Assembly (NCBI GenBank): GCA_963782345.1
Contig: CAWAJF010000001.1
Span: 1-64,000 of the forward strand
Direction of reading: 5' to 3'
From: DASUPK01 sp963782345
Lineage (GTDB): Bacteria; Actinomycetota; Thermoleophilia; Solirubrobacterales; 70-9
Length of the DNA: 64,000 nt
In this document: piece after piece, positions 55,389 to 62,549 of the stretch
How the letters are laid out: every line of letters starts with the position of its first letter
Position numbering within the stretch: position 1 is the stretch's first letter
Translations under genes and position numbers: made by a program
The notes under the pieces: generated by a model
What the model saw: only the letters and a program-made list of their open reading frames with translations
What the model was told of the DNA's origin: nothing
The model's database searches: none

Positions 55389-57458
55389 TTAGAAGAGCGT
55401 GGCCTGCGCGTCGTCCGCGCGCTCGGCCTCCGCGTCGGCGGCACGCCGCCGCCGGCGCTCAGCGAGCTGCTCGCGGCGGCGGTAGCGCGGGTCGGTCGAG
55501 CGATTCGGGGCCCGCACCAGCGCCCCGATGCGCTTCCGCTCGGAGTTGGGCGCGTAAGCGCGTCCGTCATAGAGGTCCTCGTAGCGCGGCACCAGATCCG
55601 GCCGCGCCGCCGAGAGCCAGGACATGAAGACCTCCTTCACCCCCGGCCTCAGGTGGAGCGCGATGCCGTTGACGAAGGTGGCGCCCGCCTCCTCGGCGAT
55701 CGAGACGATCTCCTCGACCAGCTCCGGGGAATCGTTGATGCCCGGCATCAGCGGCGCGACCAGCACGCCCGAAGGGATCCCGGCCTCATTGAACTTCGCG
55801 ACGGCCTCGAGCCGCTTGCGTGGGTGCGGTGTGTGCGGCTCGGTCTGGCGCCAGATCTTCTCGTCGAGGGTCGGGACCGAGAAGTTGACGCTGACGTCGG
55901 CGACCTCGGCCAGCTCCAGACAGAGATCGAGATCGCGCAGGGCGAGTGAGGACTTGGTGAGGATAGAGGTGGGAGTGTGCGTGTCGCGGAGAGCCTCGAT
56001 CATCGGCGGCATGAGCTCGTAGCGACCCTCGGCCCACTGGTACGGATCGGTGTTCGTCCCAAAGGCGACGACCTCCCGCTTCCAGCTCGGCCGGCTGAGC
56101 TCCGCGCGCAGCAACTCGGGGACGTTGACCTTGACGACGATCTCCCGCTCGAAGTCACGGCCTGCGTCGAGGTCGAGGTACGTGTGGGTGTTCCGGGCGA
56201 AGCAATTGTGGCTCACGACCCCATCCGCGATGAAGTCGCCGGTTCCACTCGTGATGTCGAAGAGCCGGCGCCTGCCAACAGGCACGATTGAGACCACTCC
56301 AAGATTCGCGTCGCTCGTGAGCGCGACGCCATCTATCGACCGCTTGCGCGTGATGGCCGGATCGGTCAGGTGAAAGAACCGCAAGACCTCGCGGAGACCG
56401 CCGCGGATCCGAACGAAGGTCATCCCGTTGGTTTTGCCGCCGCGCTCGACTGCAAAATCGAAGTCGAAGAGTTTCAGAGCCCAAGTTGTCCAATCGATGA
56501 TCTCGGGATCTGAATTTGCGATCCGGAAGACGCCCTGCGAGTAACTGCCCTCGGCGTCGAAGATGCCGGCGAGGAAGCCCTTCGCCCACAGATGCGAGGA
56601 GCCTCGAGGCCAGGCAATCGCTTCCTGGATCGCACCGAACCCCAAGCGCGTCTGATCCCGGATAGCGCGGATCTCACGGTGGCTGCCCGCGGCATCCGCA
56701 AACACGAATTCGTTCAGGTCGAGATCGAGGTCTCTGAGGTATTCCTGCGCCCTGCGCAGTGCCTCGAAGTCCGCCAGGGCGAGACGGAATCGATGCAGGA
56801 TTTGAGGTGACCGTCCAGGCGCCCGGTAGTCGTACGTGGCCAGGTTTGCATCGCCTCTGATCAATCCGCAGAGATAGCCGCGACGGTAGACCGGATCGTC
56901 CGTCTCCGGCTGGCGTGCGAAATGGCCGACGCCGGCGAGCTGGTCATTGAGCGTCAGGTGCGGGCGTTGCAGCGGACCCTGCTCGGTACCGATTACGTGC
57001 TTCCACTTTCCCCGCCGCGTCCGGAAACGGTGATCTTCACTTGCGATCAACTCCGTCCCGTCCTCGAGCCTGAGTCTGTACGCATCCTTGTACGTCTCCC
57101 AGTGGGCGAGAACCTCTGTGGTGACGTAACGCCGATACGTCTCGCCTCGCTCGGTGCCGTAGATCTGATCGCCGACCTTGAGATCGGCAATTGACTTTGT
57201 CCGTCCGTCCGCCATCAAGATCGGCGTATCGCCCGAGAGGCAATAGGTGCACGCATGGGCGCAGCCCCTGAAGGCATTGACCGTGTAGTTGAACGGCAGG
57301 TAGTCGCCGGGCACCTTGTTCAGCGCCGACTTCGCTCTCACCTCGTGGAAGTTGATGCCCAGCGCCTCCGGAGCATCGAATGTCCGCACCCGCTCGACGT
57401 CCAGGCCCGGCAGGCTCCTTCCCCTCTCCCGATCGACCCTCTGTGAGTCCCAGCGCAT
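55389..57458 (-). CDS. Rv2578c-like radical SAM protein containing an intein
   Basis: The 689-residue precursor has exteins that match the radical SAM proteins related to spore photoproduct lyase and Rv2578c: RVRTFDAPEALGINFHEVRAKSALNKVP, GCAHACTYC and then FARNTHTYLDLD. The C-terminal barrel has VVAFGTNTDPYQWAEG, TSILTKSSLALRDLD and APLMPGINDSPELVEE. An intein (56205-57242) is placed immediately before the third cluster Cys, so the [4Fe-4S] site CxxxCxxC is complete only after splicing (CAHACTY joined to CFAR). The spliced product is 343 residues. A LexA-type box lies 36 bases before the ATG, which suggests DNA-damage induction and a repair role. The reaction is unknown. Confidence 0.92.
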   Translation of the reverse strand: MRWDSQRVDRERGRSLPGLDVERVRTFDAPEALGINFHEVRAKSALNKVPGDYLPFNYTVNAFRGCAHACTYCLSGDTPILMADGRTKSIADLKVGDQIYGTERGETYRRYVTTEVLAHWETYKDAYRLRLEDGTELIASEDHRFRTRRGKWKHVIGTEQGPLQRPHLTLNDQLAGVGHFARQPETDDPVYRRGYLCGLIRGDANLATYDYRAPGRSPQILHRFRLALADFEALRRAQEYLRDLDLDLNEFVFADAAGSHREIRAIRDQTRLGFGAIQEAIAWPRGSSHLWAKGFLAGIFDAEGSYSQGVFRIANSDPEIIDWTTWALKLFDFDFAVERGGKTNGMTFVRIRGGLREVLRFFHLTDPAITRKRSIDGVALTSDANLGVVSIVPVGRRRLFDITSGTGDFIADGVVSHNCFARNTHTYLDLDAGRDFEREIVVKVNVPELLRAELSRPSWKREVVAFGTNTDPYQWAEGRYELMPPMIEALRDTHTPTSILTKSSLALRDLDLCLELAEVADVSVNFSVPTLDEKIWRQTEPHTPHPRKRLEAVAKFNEAGIPSGVLVAPLMPGINDSPELVEEIVSIAEEAGATFVNGIALHLRPGVKEVFMSWLSAARPDLVPRYEDLYDGRAYAPNSERKRIGALVRAPNRSTDPRYRRREQLAERRRRRAADAEAERADDAQATLF
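56205..57242 (-). mobile_element. Intein with LAGLIDADG homing endonuclease
   Basis: A 346-residue in-frame insertion starts CLSGDTPILMADG (block A) and contains ASEDHRF (block B). The LAGLIDADG-type motifs GYLCGLIRGDA and FLAGIFDAEGS follow, and it ends FDITSGTGDFIADGVVSHN (blocks F and G with penultimate His, terminal Asn), followed by +1 Cys. All residues needed for splicing are present (Cys1, block B His, His-Asn, Cys+1). The base composition is slightly lower in GC than the exteins, which fits an invading element. Confidence 0.95.
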
Positions 57459-57493
57459 CGCCACTCCAGTGTCGCAACTCCCGAGTCGTCGTA

Positions 57494-57507
57494 CGAACGT
57501 ATGTTCG
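57494..57507. promoter_or_regulatory. LexA (SOS) box between the radical SAM gene and udgX
   Basis: CGAACGTATGTTCG is a perfect match to the Gram-positive/actinobacterial LexA box CGAAC-N4-GTTCG. It lies 36 bases before the radical SAM start and 53 before the udgX start, and so may control both. Confidence 0.8.
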
Positions 57508-57559
57508 CACACCGCCCGGCCGCGGAATGCCCCGATGAAACGGCGGGTAGGACGGTTCT

Positions 57560-58207
57560 GTGAGCCAGCTTCCCCTGACCGGCGAGGAGATGAGTGGCGC
57601 CGATGCGCTGATCCCCGAGAGCCCCACGCTCCCGAAGCTGCGCGAGGCCGGGGCGGGCTGCACGGCCTGCCCGTTGCATGAGACCGGCACACAGACGGTC
57701 TTCGGCGAGGGTCTGAAGCGGGCCCGGCTGATGCTGATCGGGGAGCAGCCCGGCGACCGTGAGGACATCGAGGGGCATCCATTCGTCGGGCCCGCCGGCC
57801 GGATCCTCGACCAGGCGCTCGAGAGCGCCGAGATCGAGCGAGCGGACGCCTATGTCACCAACGTCGTCAAGCACTTCAAATGGTCACCGAGGGGAAAGCG
57901 GCGCATCCACCAGGCGCCGAAGGCGGAGGAGATCAAGGCCTGCGCGCCGTGGCTCGAGGCGGAGCTCGAGGTGGTCGAGCCCGAGGTGATGGTCTGCCTG
58001 GGAGCGACCGCCGTCAGGGCCGTGATCGGCTCCAAGGCCGCCGTGATGAAGGACCACGGCTCCTTCCTGGAGTCGCGGCTCGGTCGCACCGCGATGCCGA
58101 CTCTCCATCCTTCCGCCATCCTTCGGGCCGACCCGGAGGATCGTGACGACGCGATGGCGCTCCTCGTCGGCGATCTGCGGCGAGTGCGGGGTCGTCTCGC
58201 CGCCTGA
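57560..58207 (+). CDS. udgX: UdgX-type uracil-DNA glycosylase
   Basis: The 215-residue family 4-related glycosylase has CTACPL iron-sulfur cysteines, motif A GEQPGDREDIEG and NVVKHFKW. It carries the insertion GKRRIHQAP that marks UdgX, whose His in KRRIH forms a covalent bond with the abasic sugar after uracil removal, and LHPSAILR near the end. UdgX is known from mycobacteria and related actinobacteria. The GTG start lies on the other side of the LexA box from the radical SAM gene, so damage induction is plausible. Confidence 0.93.
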   Translation: MSQLPLTGEEMSGADALIPESPTLPKLREAGAGCTACPLHETGTQTVFGEGLKRARLMLIGEQPGDREDIEGHPFVGPAGRILDQALESAEIERADAYVTNVVKHFKWSPRGKRRIHQAPKAEEIKACAPWLEAELEVVEPEVMVCLGATAVRAVIGSKAAVMKDHGSFLESRLGRTAMPTLHPSAILRADPEDRDDAMALLVGDLRRVRGRLAA

Positions 58208-58219
58208 CCGGACACCGCC

Positions 58220-58816
58220 GTGACCGACACGAAGCCGAAACTCCACCCCGCCGAGCACCGTGCCTACAGGGAGCTGTACGCCTCGGCCCGTCAGCTGATC
58301 AATCGCTGGCGGCGCCTGGCTCCGGCGCTGGAGGGAACGGCGATCGGCGACAGCCTGAAGCGTGGCGTGACCGAGACCGAGATGCTGGTTGCCGCGCTCG
58401 AGCCGCGCACCGCCGCGTACGACCTCCACGGTGGGCCGATGGCGCAGGGGCTCGGCGCGCGAATCGCCGGCCTCCGTTCCGCCGTCGCCGACCGCGGTGG
58501 CGATACCGGGATGGTGATTCGGTTCGCCGTCCTCGACATGGAACATCTGACGACACTCCTCCGCCACCTGGCCGAGCTCGCCCGCTCGCGCCAGGACCGC
58601 GACCTCGCCGGCTTCTGCGAGGAATGGGCCGGTCGCCTCGATGCTCAGCTCGGCGCCGTCCGCGAGGCGGCGGTGGAGCTCGGCACCGATCCCAACCGTG
58701 CGGCCGCGCCGCTCGACGACTCGCTCCTGAACCGCGCCGCCCACGGCGTCGGCTGGGTGTTCGGCTCGGTCGGTGAGGGCATCGACCGGGTCGTCGGCCG
58801 CCGCCGCCGGCGCTAA
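58220..58816 (+). CDS. Hypothetical helical protein
   Basis: The 198-residue mostly helical protein has a core RAYRELYASARQLINRWRRLAPALEGT ... LEPRTAAYDLHG, and MVIRFAVLDMEHLTTLLRHLAELARSRQD. It ends VGEGIDRVVGRRRRR. No signal peptide or clear membrane span is seen. I do not recognise the family. It follows udgX by 12 bases and may be in the same SOS-linked operon. Its 3' end overlaps the thiSG stop by 4 bases (convergent). Confidence 0.7.
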   Translation: MTDTKPKLHPAEHRAYRELYASARQLINRWRRLAPALEGTAIGDSLKRGVTETEMLVAALEPRTAAYDLHGGPMAQGLGARIAGLRSAVADRGGDTGMVIRFAVLDMEHLTTLLRHLAELARSRQDRDLAGFCEEWAGRLDAQLGAVREAAVELGTDPNRAAAPLDDSLLNRAAHGVGWVFGSVGEGIDRVVGRRRRR

Positions 58817-59787
58817 CTCAGATCCGGCTGTCCCTCGAGTGGCGTCGAAGCCTCCGCATGCAGCTGCCGCGGGATTCGACCGGCCCGCCTCGCCGCCCAG
58901 CCCGCCTCGACGGCTGAGCGCATCGCCACCGCCATCCCAGCCGGGTCCTCGGCCCGGGAGACCGAGCTGGCCAGCAGCACCCCGTCGCAGCCGAGCTCCA
59001 TGGCCAGAGCGGCATCCGAGGCGGTGCCGATCCCCGCGTCCAGGATCACCGGCACCCCGGCGCGCTCCGCGATGATCCGGACGTTGTAGGGATTGCGGAT
59101 CCCCATCCCGGAGCCGATCGGCGAGCCGAGTGGCATCACCGCCGCACACCCGGCCTCCTCGAGCCGCCGGGCGAGAATCGGATCGTCATTCGTATAGGGC
59201 AGGACCGTGAAGCCGTCGTTCACCAGGGTCTCGGCTGCGTCGAGCAGCTCGACCGCATCGGGGAACAGCGTGCGGTCGTCCCCGATCACCTCTAGCTTCA
59301 CCCAGTCGGTCTCGAACGCCTCCCTGGCGAGCTTCGCCGTCCGGACCGCGTCGCGGGCCGTGTAGCAGCCGGCGGTGTTGGGCAACGCGAACAGGCCGAG
59401 CCGGCGGATCACGTCGAGCACGGATCCCTGAGCCGCCGGATCCACCCGCCGCAGCGCCACCGTGACGATCTCCGTGCCCGAGGCGATCAGGGCCTCCTCC
59501 ATCTGCTCCAGCGAGCGAAAGCCTCCGGTGCCGACGATCAGGCGGGAGCCCCAGCTCCGGCCGCCGAGCTCGAAGCCATCGTCGGCGCCGCCCTGGATCG
59601 CGGCAAGCACCTCGATCTTCTGGCCATCGGCGAGCGGGGTCGTGTCCCATTCGCTGCGCGGGACCACGTCGCCGTCCAGCGCGACGGCGACGCCACGCTG
59701 AGTCGGCGTCCCGGAGGCCTCGATCGCCGTAGCGACGGTCGCCCCGTCGGGCAGGGACACCGGATCCCCGTTGAGCTCGACGTTCAT
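58813..59787 (-). CDS. thiG: ThiS-ThiG fusion (thiazole synthase with sulfur carrier)
   Basis: The 324-residue protein starts with a ThiS domain (MNVELNGDPVSLPDGATVATA, residues 1 to about 67, ending AIQGG). It continues with the ThiG barrel: LIVGTGGFRSLEQMEEALIASGTEIVTVALRR, the Schiff-base Lys in DWVKLEVIGDD, VMPLGSPIGSGMGIRNP and ILDAGIGTASDAALAMELGCDGVLL. ThiG builds the thiazole of thiamine from DXP, dehydroglycine and the ThiS thiocarboxylate. The Gly-Gly end that must carry sulfur is here inside the chain, which is odd. It overlaps thiO by 4 bases and is served by the same TPP riboswitch. Confidence 0.92.
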   Translation of the reverse strand: MNVELNGDPVSLPDGATVATAIEASGTPTQRGVAVALDGDVVPRSEWDTTPLADGQKIEVLAAIQGGADDGFELGGRSWGSRLIVGTGGFRSLEQMEEALIASGTEIVTVALRRVDPAAQGSVLDVIRRLGLFALPNTAGCYTARDAVRTAKLAREAFETDWVKLEVIGDDRTLFPDAVELLDAAETLVNDGFTVLPYTNDDPILARRLEEAGCAAVMPLGSPIGSGMGIRNPYNVRIIAERAGVPVILDAGIGTASDAALAMELGCDGVLLASSVSRAEDPAGMAVAMRSAVEAGWAARRAGRIPRQLHAEASTPLEGQPDLS

Positions 59788-60947
59788 GCGATCTCCACAG
59801 CGGGCTCGGCAGGCCGGCTCGCAAACCGCTGGGGGGAGAACGGTGCCAAATCGATGGGCGGCCGATCACCCGCCAGCAGCGCGGCGATGCAGTCGGCGGT
59901 CAGCGGCGCCTGCAGCACGCCGTTGCGGAAATGGCCTGTGGCGATCAGCAGTCCCTCGATTGCGCCGGGTCCGATCAGCGGCGCGTTGTCCGGGGTCCCC
60001 GGACGCAGCCCCGCGCTCGTCTCGAGGAGCTCGAGCTCGGCGATCTCGGGAACCAGCCTGTAGGCCTCGCGGAGCAGCTCATGGACACCTCCCGCGGTCA
60101 CGGTCGTATCGAAGCCACGCTCCTCGACCGTTGCCCCGACGATCAGCCGGCCATCCGCCCTCGGGACCATGTAGACGCGCTCTCCCGCGACGATCCGCTC
60201 GCAGGCCGGCTCGGCGGCGGGACCGCGCAGCGTCAGGATCTCGCCCTTGACGGGGCGGACTGGCGGCCGCGCCTCGGGCGGCAGCCACTCGACCTGACCG
60301 GACCAGCTGCCCGCGGTCAGGACCAGAGCGGCCGCCCCAAAGCTGCAGCCATCGGCCGCCTGCAGGGTCCAGGACCGATCGCGCCTCTCGGCCGAGACGA
60401 CGGCGGCACCACCGTGAACGGGAACCTCAGCGCGGTCCAGGGCGCTGAGGAGGGCCGCGACCACGCGGCGCGGGTCGACGCTCGCCTCGCCTGGAACGTG
60501 CGCGCCTCCGCGCACGCCGGTGGCGAGCCCAGGCTCGATCTTCCGGCAGGCCCCGCCGGTCAGCCACTCCGAGCCGAGGCCGAGCCGCCGGTGAAGCTCG
60601 TAGCGACGGCGGAGGCTCTCGGCCTCGTCGCGATCGAGCGCCACATGCAGCGCGCCGTGCTGCGCGAAGCCGATCTGGAGCTCCGAGTCCCGCTCGAGCC
60701 GCTCGCTGAAGCCGGACCAGCGGCGCAGCGACTCGAGGTTCAGTGAGACCAGCGCATCCTCGCCCCAGGACGCCTCGCCTGCGGGGGCGAGCATGCCCGC
60801 CGCCACGCCCGTGGCTCCCGCCGCCGGCCGATCACGCTCCAGCACGCAGACCCGGGCGCCTGCCCGTGCAGCCCGCCAGGCCGAGGCCAAGCCGATCACC
60901 CCGCCGCCGACGAAGATCGCGTCGTAGTTGTTCGTCTGGTCTGTCAT
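59784..60947 (-). CDS. thiO: Glycine oxidase ThiO
   Basis: The 387-residue FAD-dependent amine oxidase has N-terminal FAD site IFVGGGVIGLASAWRAARAGARVCVLERD, GVAAGMLAPAGEA, PVRPVKGEILTLR and C-terminal GLRPGTPDNAPLIGPG. It oxidises glycine to the iminoglyoxylate needed by ThiG, replacing ThiH in aerobes. The TPP riboswitch and palindromic element copy 12 form its leader. The element ends two bases before the ATG. The operon continues with thiSG. Confidence 0.92.
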   Translation of the reverse strand: MTDQTNNYDAIFVGGGVIGLASAWRAARAGARVCVLERDRPAAGATGVAAGMLAPAGEASWGEDALVSLNLESLRRWSGFSERLERDSELQIGFAQHGALHVALDRDEAESLRRRYELHRRLGLGSEWLTGGACRKIEPGLATGVRGGAHVPGEASVDPRRVVAALLSALDRAEVPVHGGAAVVSAERRDRSWTLQAADGCSFGAAALVLTAGSWSGQVEWLPPEARPPVRPVKGEILTLRGPAAEPACERIVAGERVYMVPRADGRLIVGATVEERGFDTTVTAGGVHELLREAYRLVPEIAELELLETSAGLRPGTPDNAPLIGPGAIEGLLIATGHFRNGVLQAPLTADCIAALLAGDRPPIDLAPFSPQRFASRPAEPAVEIA

Positions 60948-60948
60948 C

Positions 60949-60999
60949 GATGCGAGGGCGCTCCGCAGGCGAAGCCGAGGAGCGACCCGTTTCGTTCGG
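60949..60999 (+). repeat. Palindromic element copy 12 (type B) in the thiO leader
   Basis: It begins GATGCGAGGGCGCTCC and has inner GGCGAAGCC and arms CGCTCC/GGAGCG. It ends GACCCGTTTCG. It lies between the TPP aptamer and the thiO start codon. Confidence 0.85.
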
Positions 61000-61015
61000 G
61001 ACGGCCGAGGCGCTC

Positions 61016-61106
61016 CAACCTCCCTGCGCCGGCATTACCCGGATCAGGTTCAGACGGTCGGCGGCGCTCCAGCCGCCCTCTCAGCCCTTTTGGTGGGCTC
61101 CCGTTA
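61016..61106 (-). promoter_or_regulatory. TPP (thiamin pyrophosphate) riboswitch
   Basis: The reverse strand reads AAAGGGCTGAGAGGG at the 5' side and CTGAACCTGATCCGGGTAAT then GCCGGCGCAGGGAGGTT at the 3' side, the conserved THI-box bases (CTGAGA, CCTGATC, GTAATGCC, GCAGGGA). P3 is GGCGGC..GCCGCC. It precedes thiO and thiSG, consistent with repression by TPP. Confidence 0.95.
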
Positions 61107-61118
61107 CACAGTCATCGT

Positions 61119-61170
61119 AGTGCGAGGGGGCCCTCAGGCCAAGCCGAGGAGCCACCCGTTTGGCGGTGAT
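61119..61170 (+). repeat. Palindromic element copy 13 (type B) before thiE
   Basis: AGTGCGAGGGGGCCCTCAGG continues AAGCCGAGGAGCCACCCGTT and ends TTGGCGG. It is the second type B copy flanking the TPP riboswitch, in the same orientation as copy 12. Confidence 0.8.
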
Positions 61171-61171
61171 C

Positions 61172-61177
61172 TACGCT
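61172..61177 (+). promoter_or_regulatory. -10 hexamer of thiE
   Basis: TACGCT ends 9 nt before the GTG at 61187, supporting that start over the upstream TTG at 61160. Confidence 0.45.
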
Positions 61178-61186
61178 TGCCGTCAA

Positions 61187-61924
61187 GTGACCGACGCGGC
61201 TCCCGGCCAACATATTCGGCGGCCACAGACACCGCCGCCCAACCTAGCTCCCCCCGAGGCAGTCGGAGATCTGCGCCGCCAGCGGCTGCGCTGGGCTCGC
61301 CTCTACCTCGTCTGCGAGGCGCGGCCGCACGGCCGGGATCCCGAGGCGCTCCTGAACGCGGCGATGACCGGCGGGGTCGGGATCATCGAGCTGCGCGACC
61401 GGGAGAACCCCCGGAACGCCGTGGAGCGCTCCGGGCACAGCTTTCGCCGGCTCGCCAACACCTACGGCGCCCTGTTCATCGTCAACGACGATCCCCATCT
61501 CGCGCTCGAGCTCCGCGCCGACGGGGTTCACGTCGGCCAGGACGACATGGACCCCGCGGAGGCGCGGCGGATCATGGGCCCCGACGCGATCATCGGCCTC
61601 TCGACCCACAGCCGCGAGCAGATCGAGGCCGCCGCACAGGCACCGGTCGACTACATCAGCGTCGGCCCGATCTGGGAGACCCCCACGAAGGAGGGCCGGC
61701 CCGGGACCGGTCTGGACCTGATCGGTGCGGCCGCCGGGATCGCCGAGAGGCCCTGGTTCGCGATCGGCGGGATCGACACCGAGAACGCCGAAGCGGTCGC
61801 CGCGGCGGGCGCCGAGCGCCTCTGCGTCGTCAGGGCGATCCGCGACGCGGAGGATCCGCGCGCCGCCGCGACGGAGCTGTTCGGTGTCGTCGACCCGGCG
61901 GCGCGAGCCCAGCGAGGGAAGTGA
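61187..61924 (+). CDS. thiE: Thiamine-phosphate synthase
   Basis: The 245-residue TIM-barrel enzyme joins HMP-PP and thiazole phosphate to thiamine phosphate. Motifs are RLYLVCEA, GVGIIELRDRENP, FIVNDDPHLALELRADGVHVGQDDM, IIGLSTHSREQIEAA, VDYISVGPIWETPTKEG and WFAIGGID. The first 25 residues before the barrel (HIRRPQTPPPNLAPP) are translated from palindromic element copy 14, so the protein has an atypical N-terminal extension. The next gene starts inside its stop (TGATG). It is not under the TPP riboswitch, which is on the other strand. Confidence 0.92.
   Translation: MTDAAPGQHIRRPQTPPPNLAPPEAVGDLRRQRLRWARLYLVCEARPHGRDPEALLNAAMTGGVGIIELRDRENPRNAVERSGHSFRRLANTYGALFIVNDDPHLALELRADGVHVGQDDMDPAEARRIMGPDAIIGLSTHSREQIEAAAQAPVDYISVGPIWETPTKEGRPGTGLDLIGAAAGIAERPWFAIGGIDTENAEAVAAAGAERLCVVRAIRDAEDPRAAATELFGVVDPAARAQRGK
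61214..61243 (+). repeat. Palindromic element copy 14 (type A, inside thiE)
   Basis: ATTCGGCGGCCACAGACACC followed by GCCGCCCAAC encodes IRRPQTPPPN in the N-terminal extension of ThiE. The frame differs from that used in dnaK, grpE and dnaJ. Confidence 0.75.
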
Positions 61925-62526
61925 TGGCCGGGGCGCGCGATCGCAAGAGAGCGGAGCGCCAGAAGCGCAAGCGCCGGCCGGCCGAGCAGGCGCCACCACT
62001 CGCCGAAGCGCCGGTCGAGGCGAGCGACGTCGCGGTGGAGTCGAACGGCGGCCAGGCTGACACCGAGACATTCCAGGAGCGGATGGCACGGCGCTACGAG
62101 GAGCGCAACGCGGAGGCCCGCGCGAAGCTCGAGCCGCTCGAGCGGGGCGAGCGCCCGGGGGCGGTGACCGCCGGGGCGATCGTCTCGGCCGTGCTGGCGA
62201 TCGTCTTCACCGTCTCCGCAGTCCTCGCCATCGCCGGTGTGGAGGCGGGAGGCCGGGACATCAAGCCCCTTCCGATCATCGTCTTCGGGGCCGCCCTCTG
62301 GGCGATGACCGCCGGCATGTGGCGCGCCCGCTACTGGGCCGTGCTCGGCTTCCAGACCGTGCTCCTGCTGGTGATGCTCGCGAGCGCGTTCGGCCTCGTC
62401 GTCGTCAACTCCGTGCTCCAGGCGGTTGGGACGACGCTGCTGCTCCTGGGGTCGGGAACGCTCTTCTACTTCATGATCCGCGCGATGGCGCGCATCCAGA
62501 TGCCGGCGCCGCCCGGAGCCGACTAG
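61924..62526 (+). CDS. Multi-pass membrane protein with charged N-terminus
   Basis: The 200-residue protein has a basic/acidic N-terminal cytoplasmic region (RDRKRAERQKRKRRPAEQ ... RRYEERNAEARAKLEPLERGERP, with helical repeats). About four membrane segments follow (VTAGAIVSAVLAIVFTVSAVLAIA, LPIIVFGAALWAMTAGMW, YWAVLGFQTVLLLVMLASAFGLVVV, VGTTLLLLGSGTLFYFMI). It is coupled to thiE by TGATG. I do not recognise the family, but its position in a thiamine operon raises the possibility of a transport or assembly role. Confidence 0.75.
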   Translation: MAGARDRKRAERQKRKRRPAEQAPPLAEAPVEASDVAVESNGGQADTETFQERMARRYEERNAEARAKLEPLERGERPGAVTAGAIVSAVLAIVFTVSAVLAIAGVEAGGRDIKPLPIIVFGAALWAMTAGMWRARYWAVLGFQTVLLLVMLASAFGLVVVNSVLQAVGTTLLLLGSGTLFYFMIRAMARIQMPAPPGAD

Positions 62527-62536
62527 AGGGCTCCTA

Positions 62537-62542
62537 TAGAGT
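62537..62542 (+). promoter_or_regulatory. -10 hexamer of the dihydrolipoyl dehydrogenase gene
   Basis: TAGAGT (in TATAGAGT) ends 7 nt before the ATG at 62550, with no Shine-Dalgarno sequence. Confidence 0.5.
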
Positions 62543-62549
62543 CGAATCG

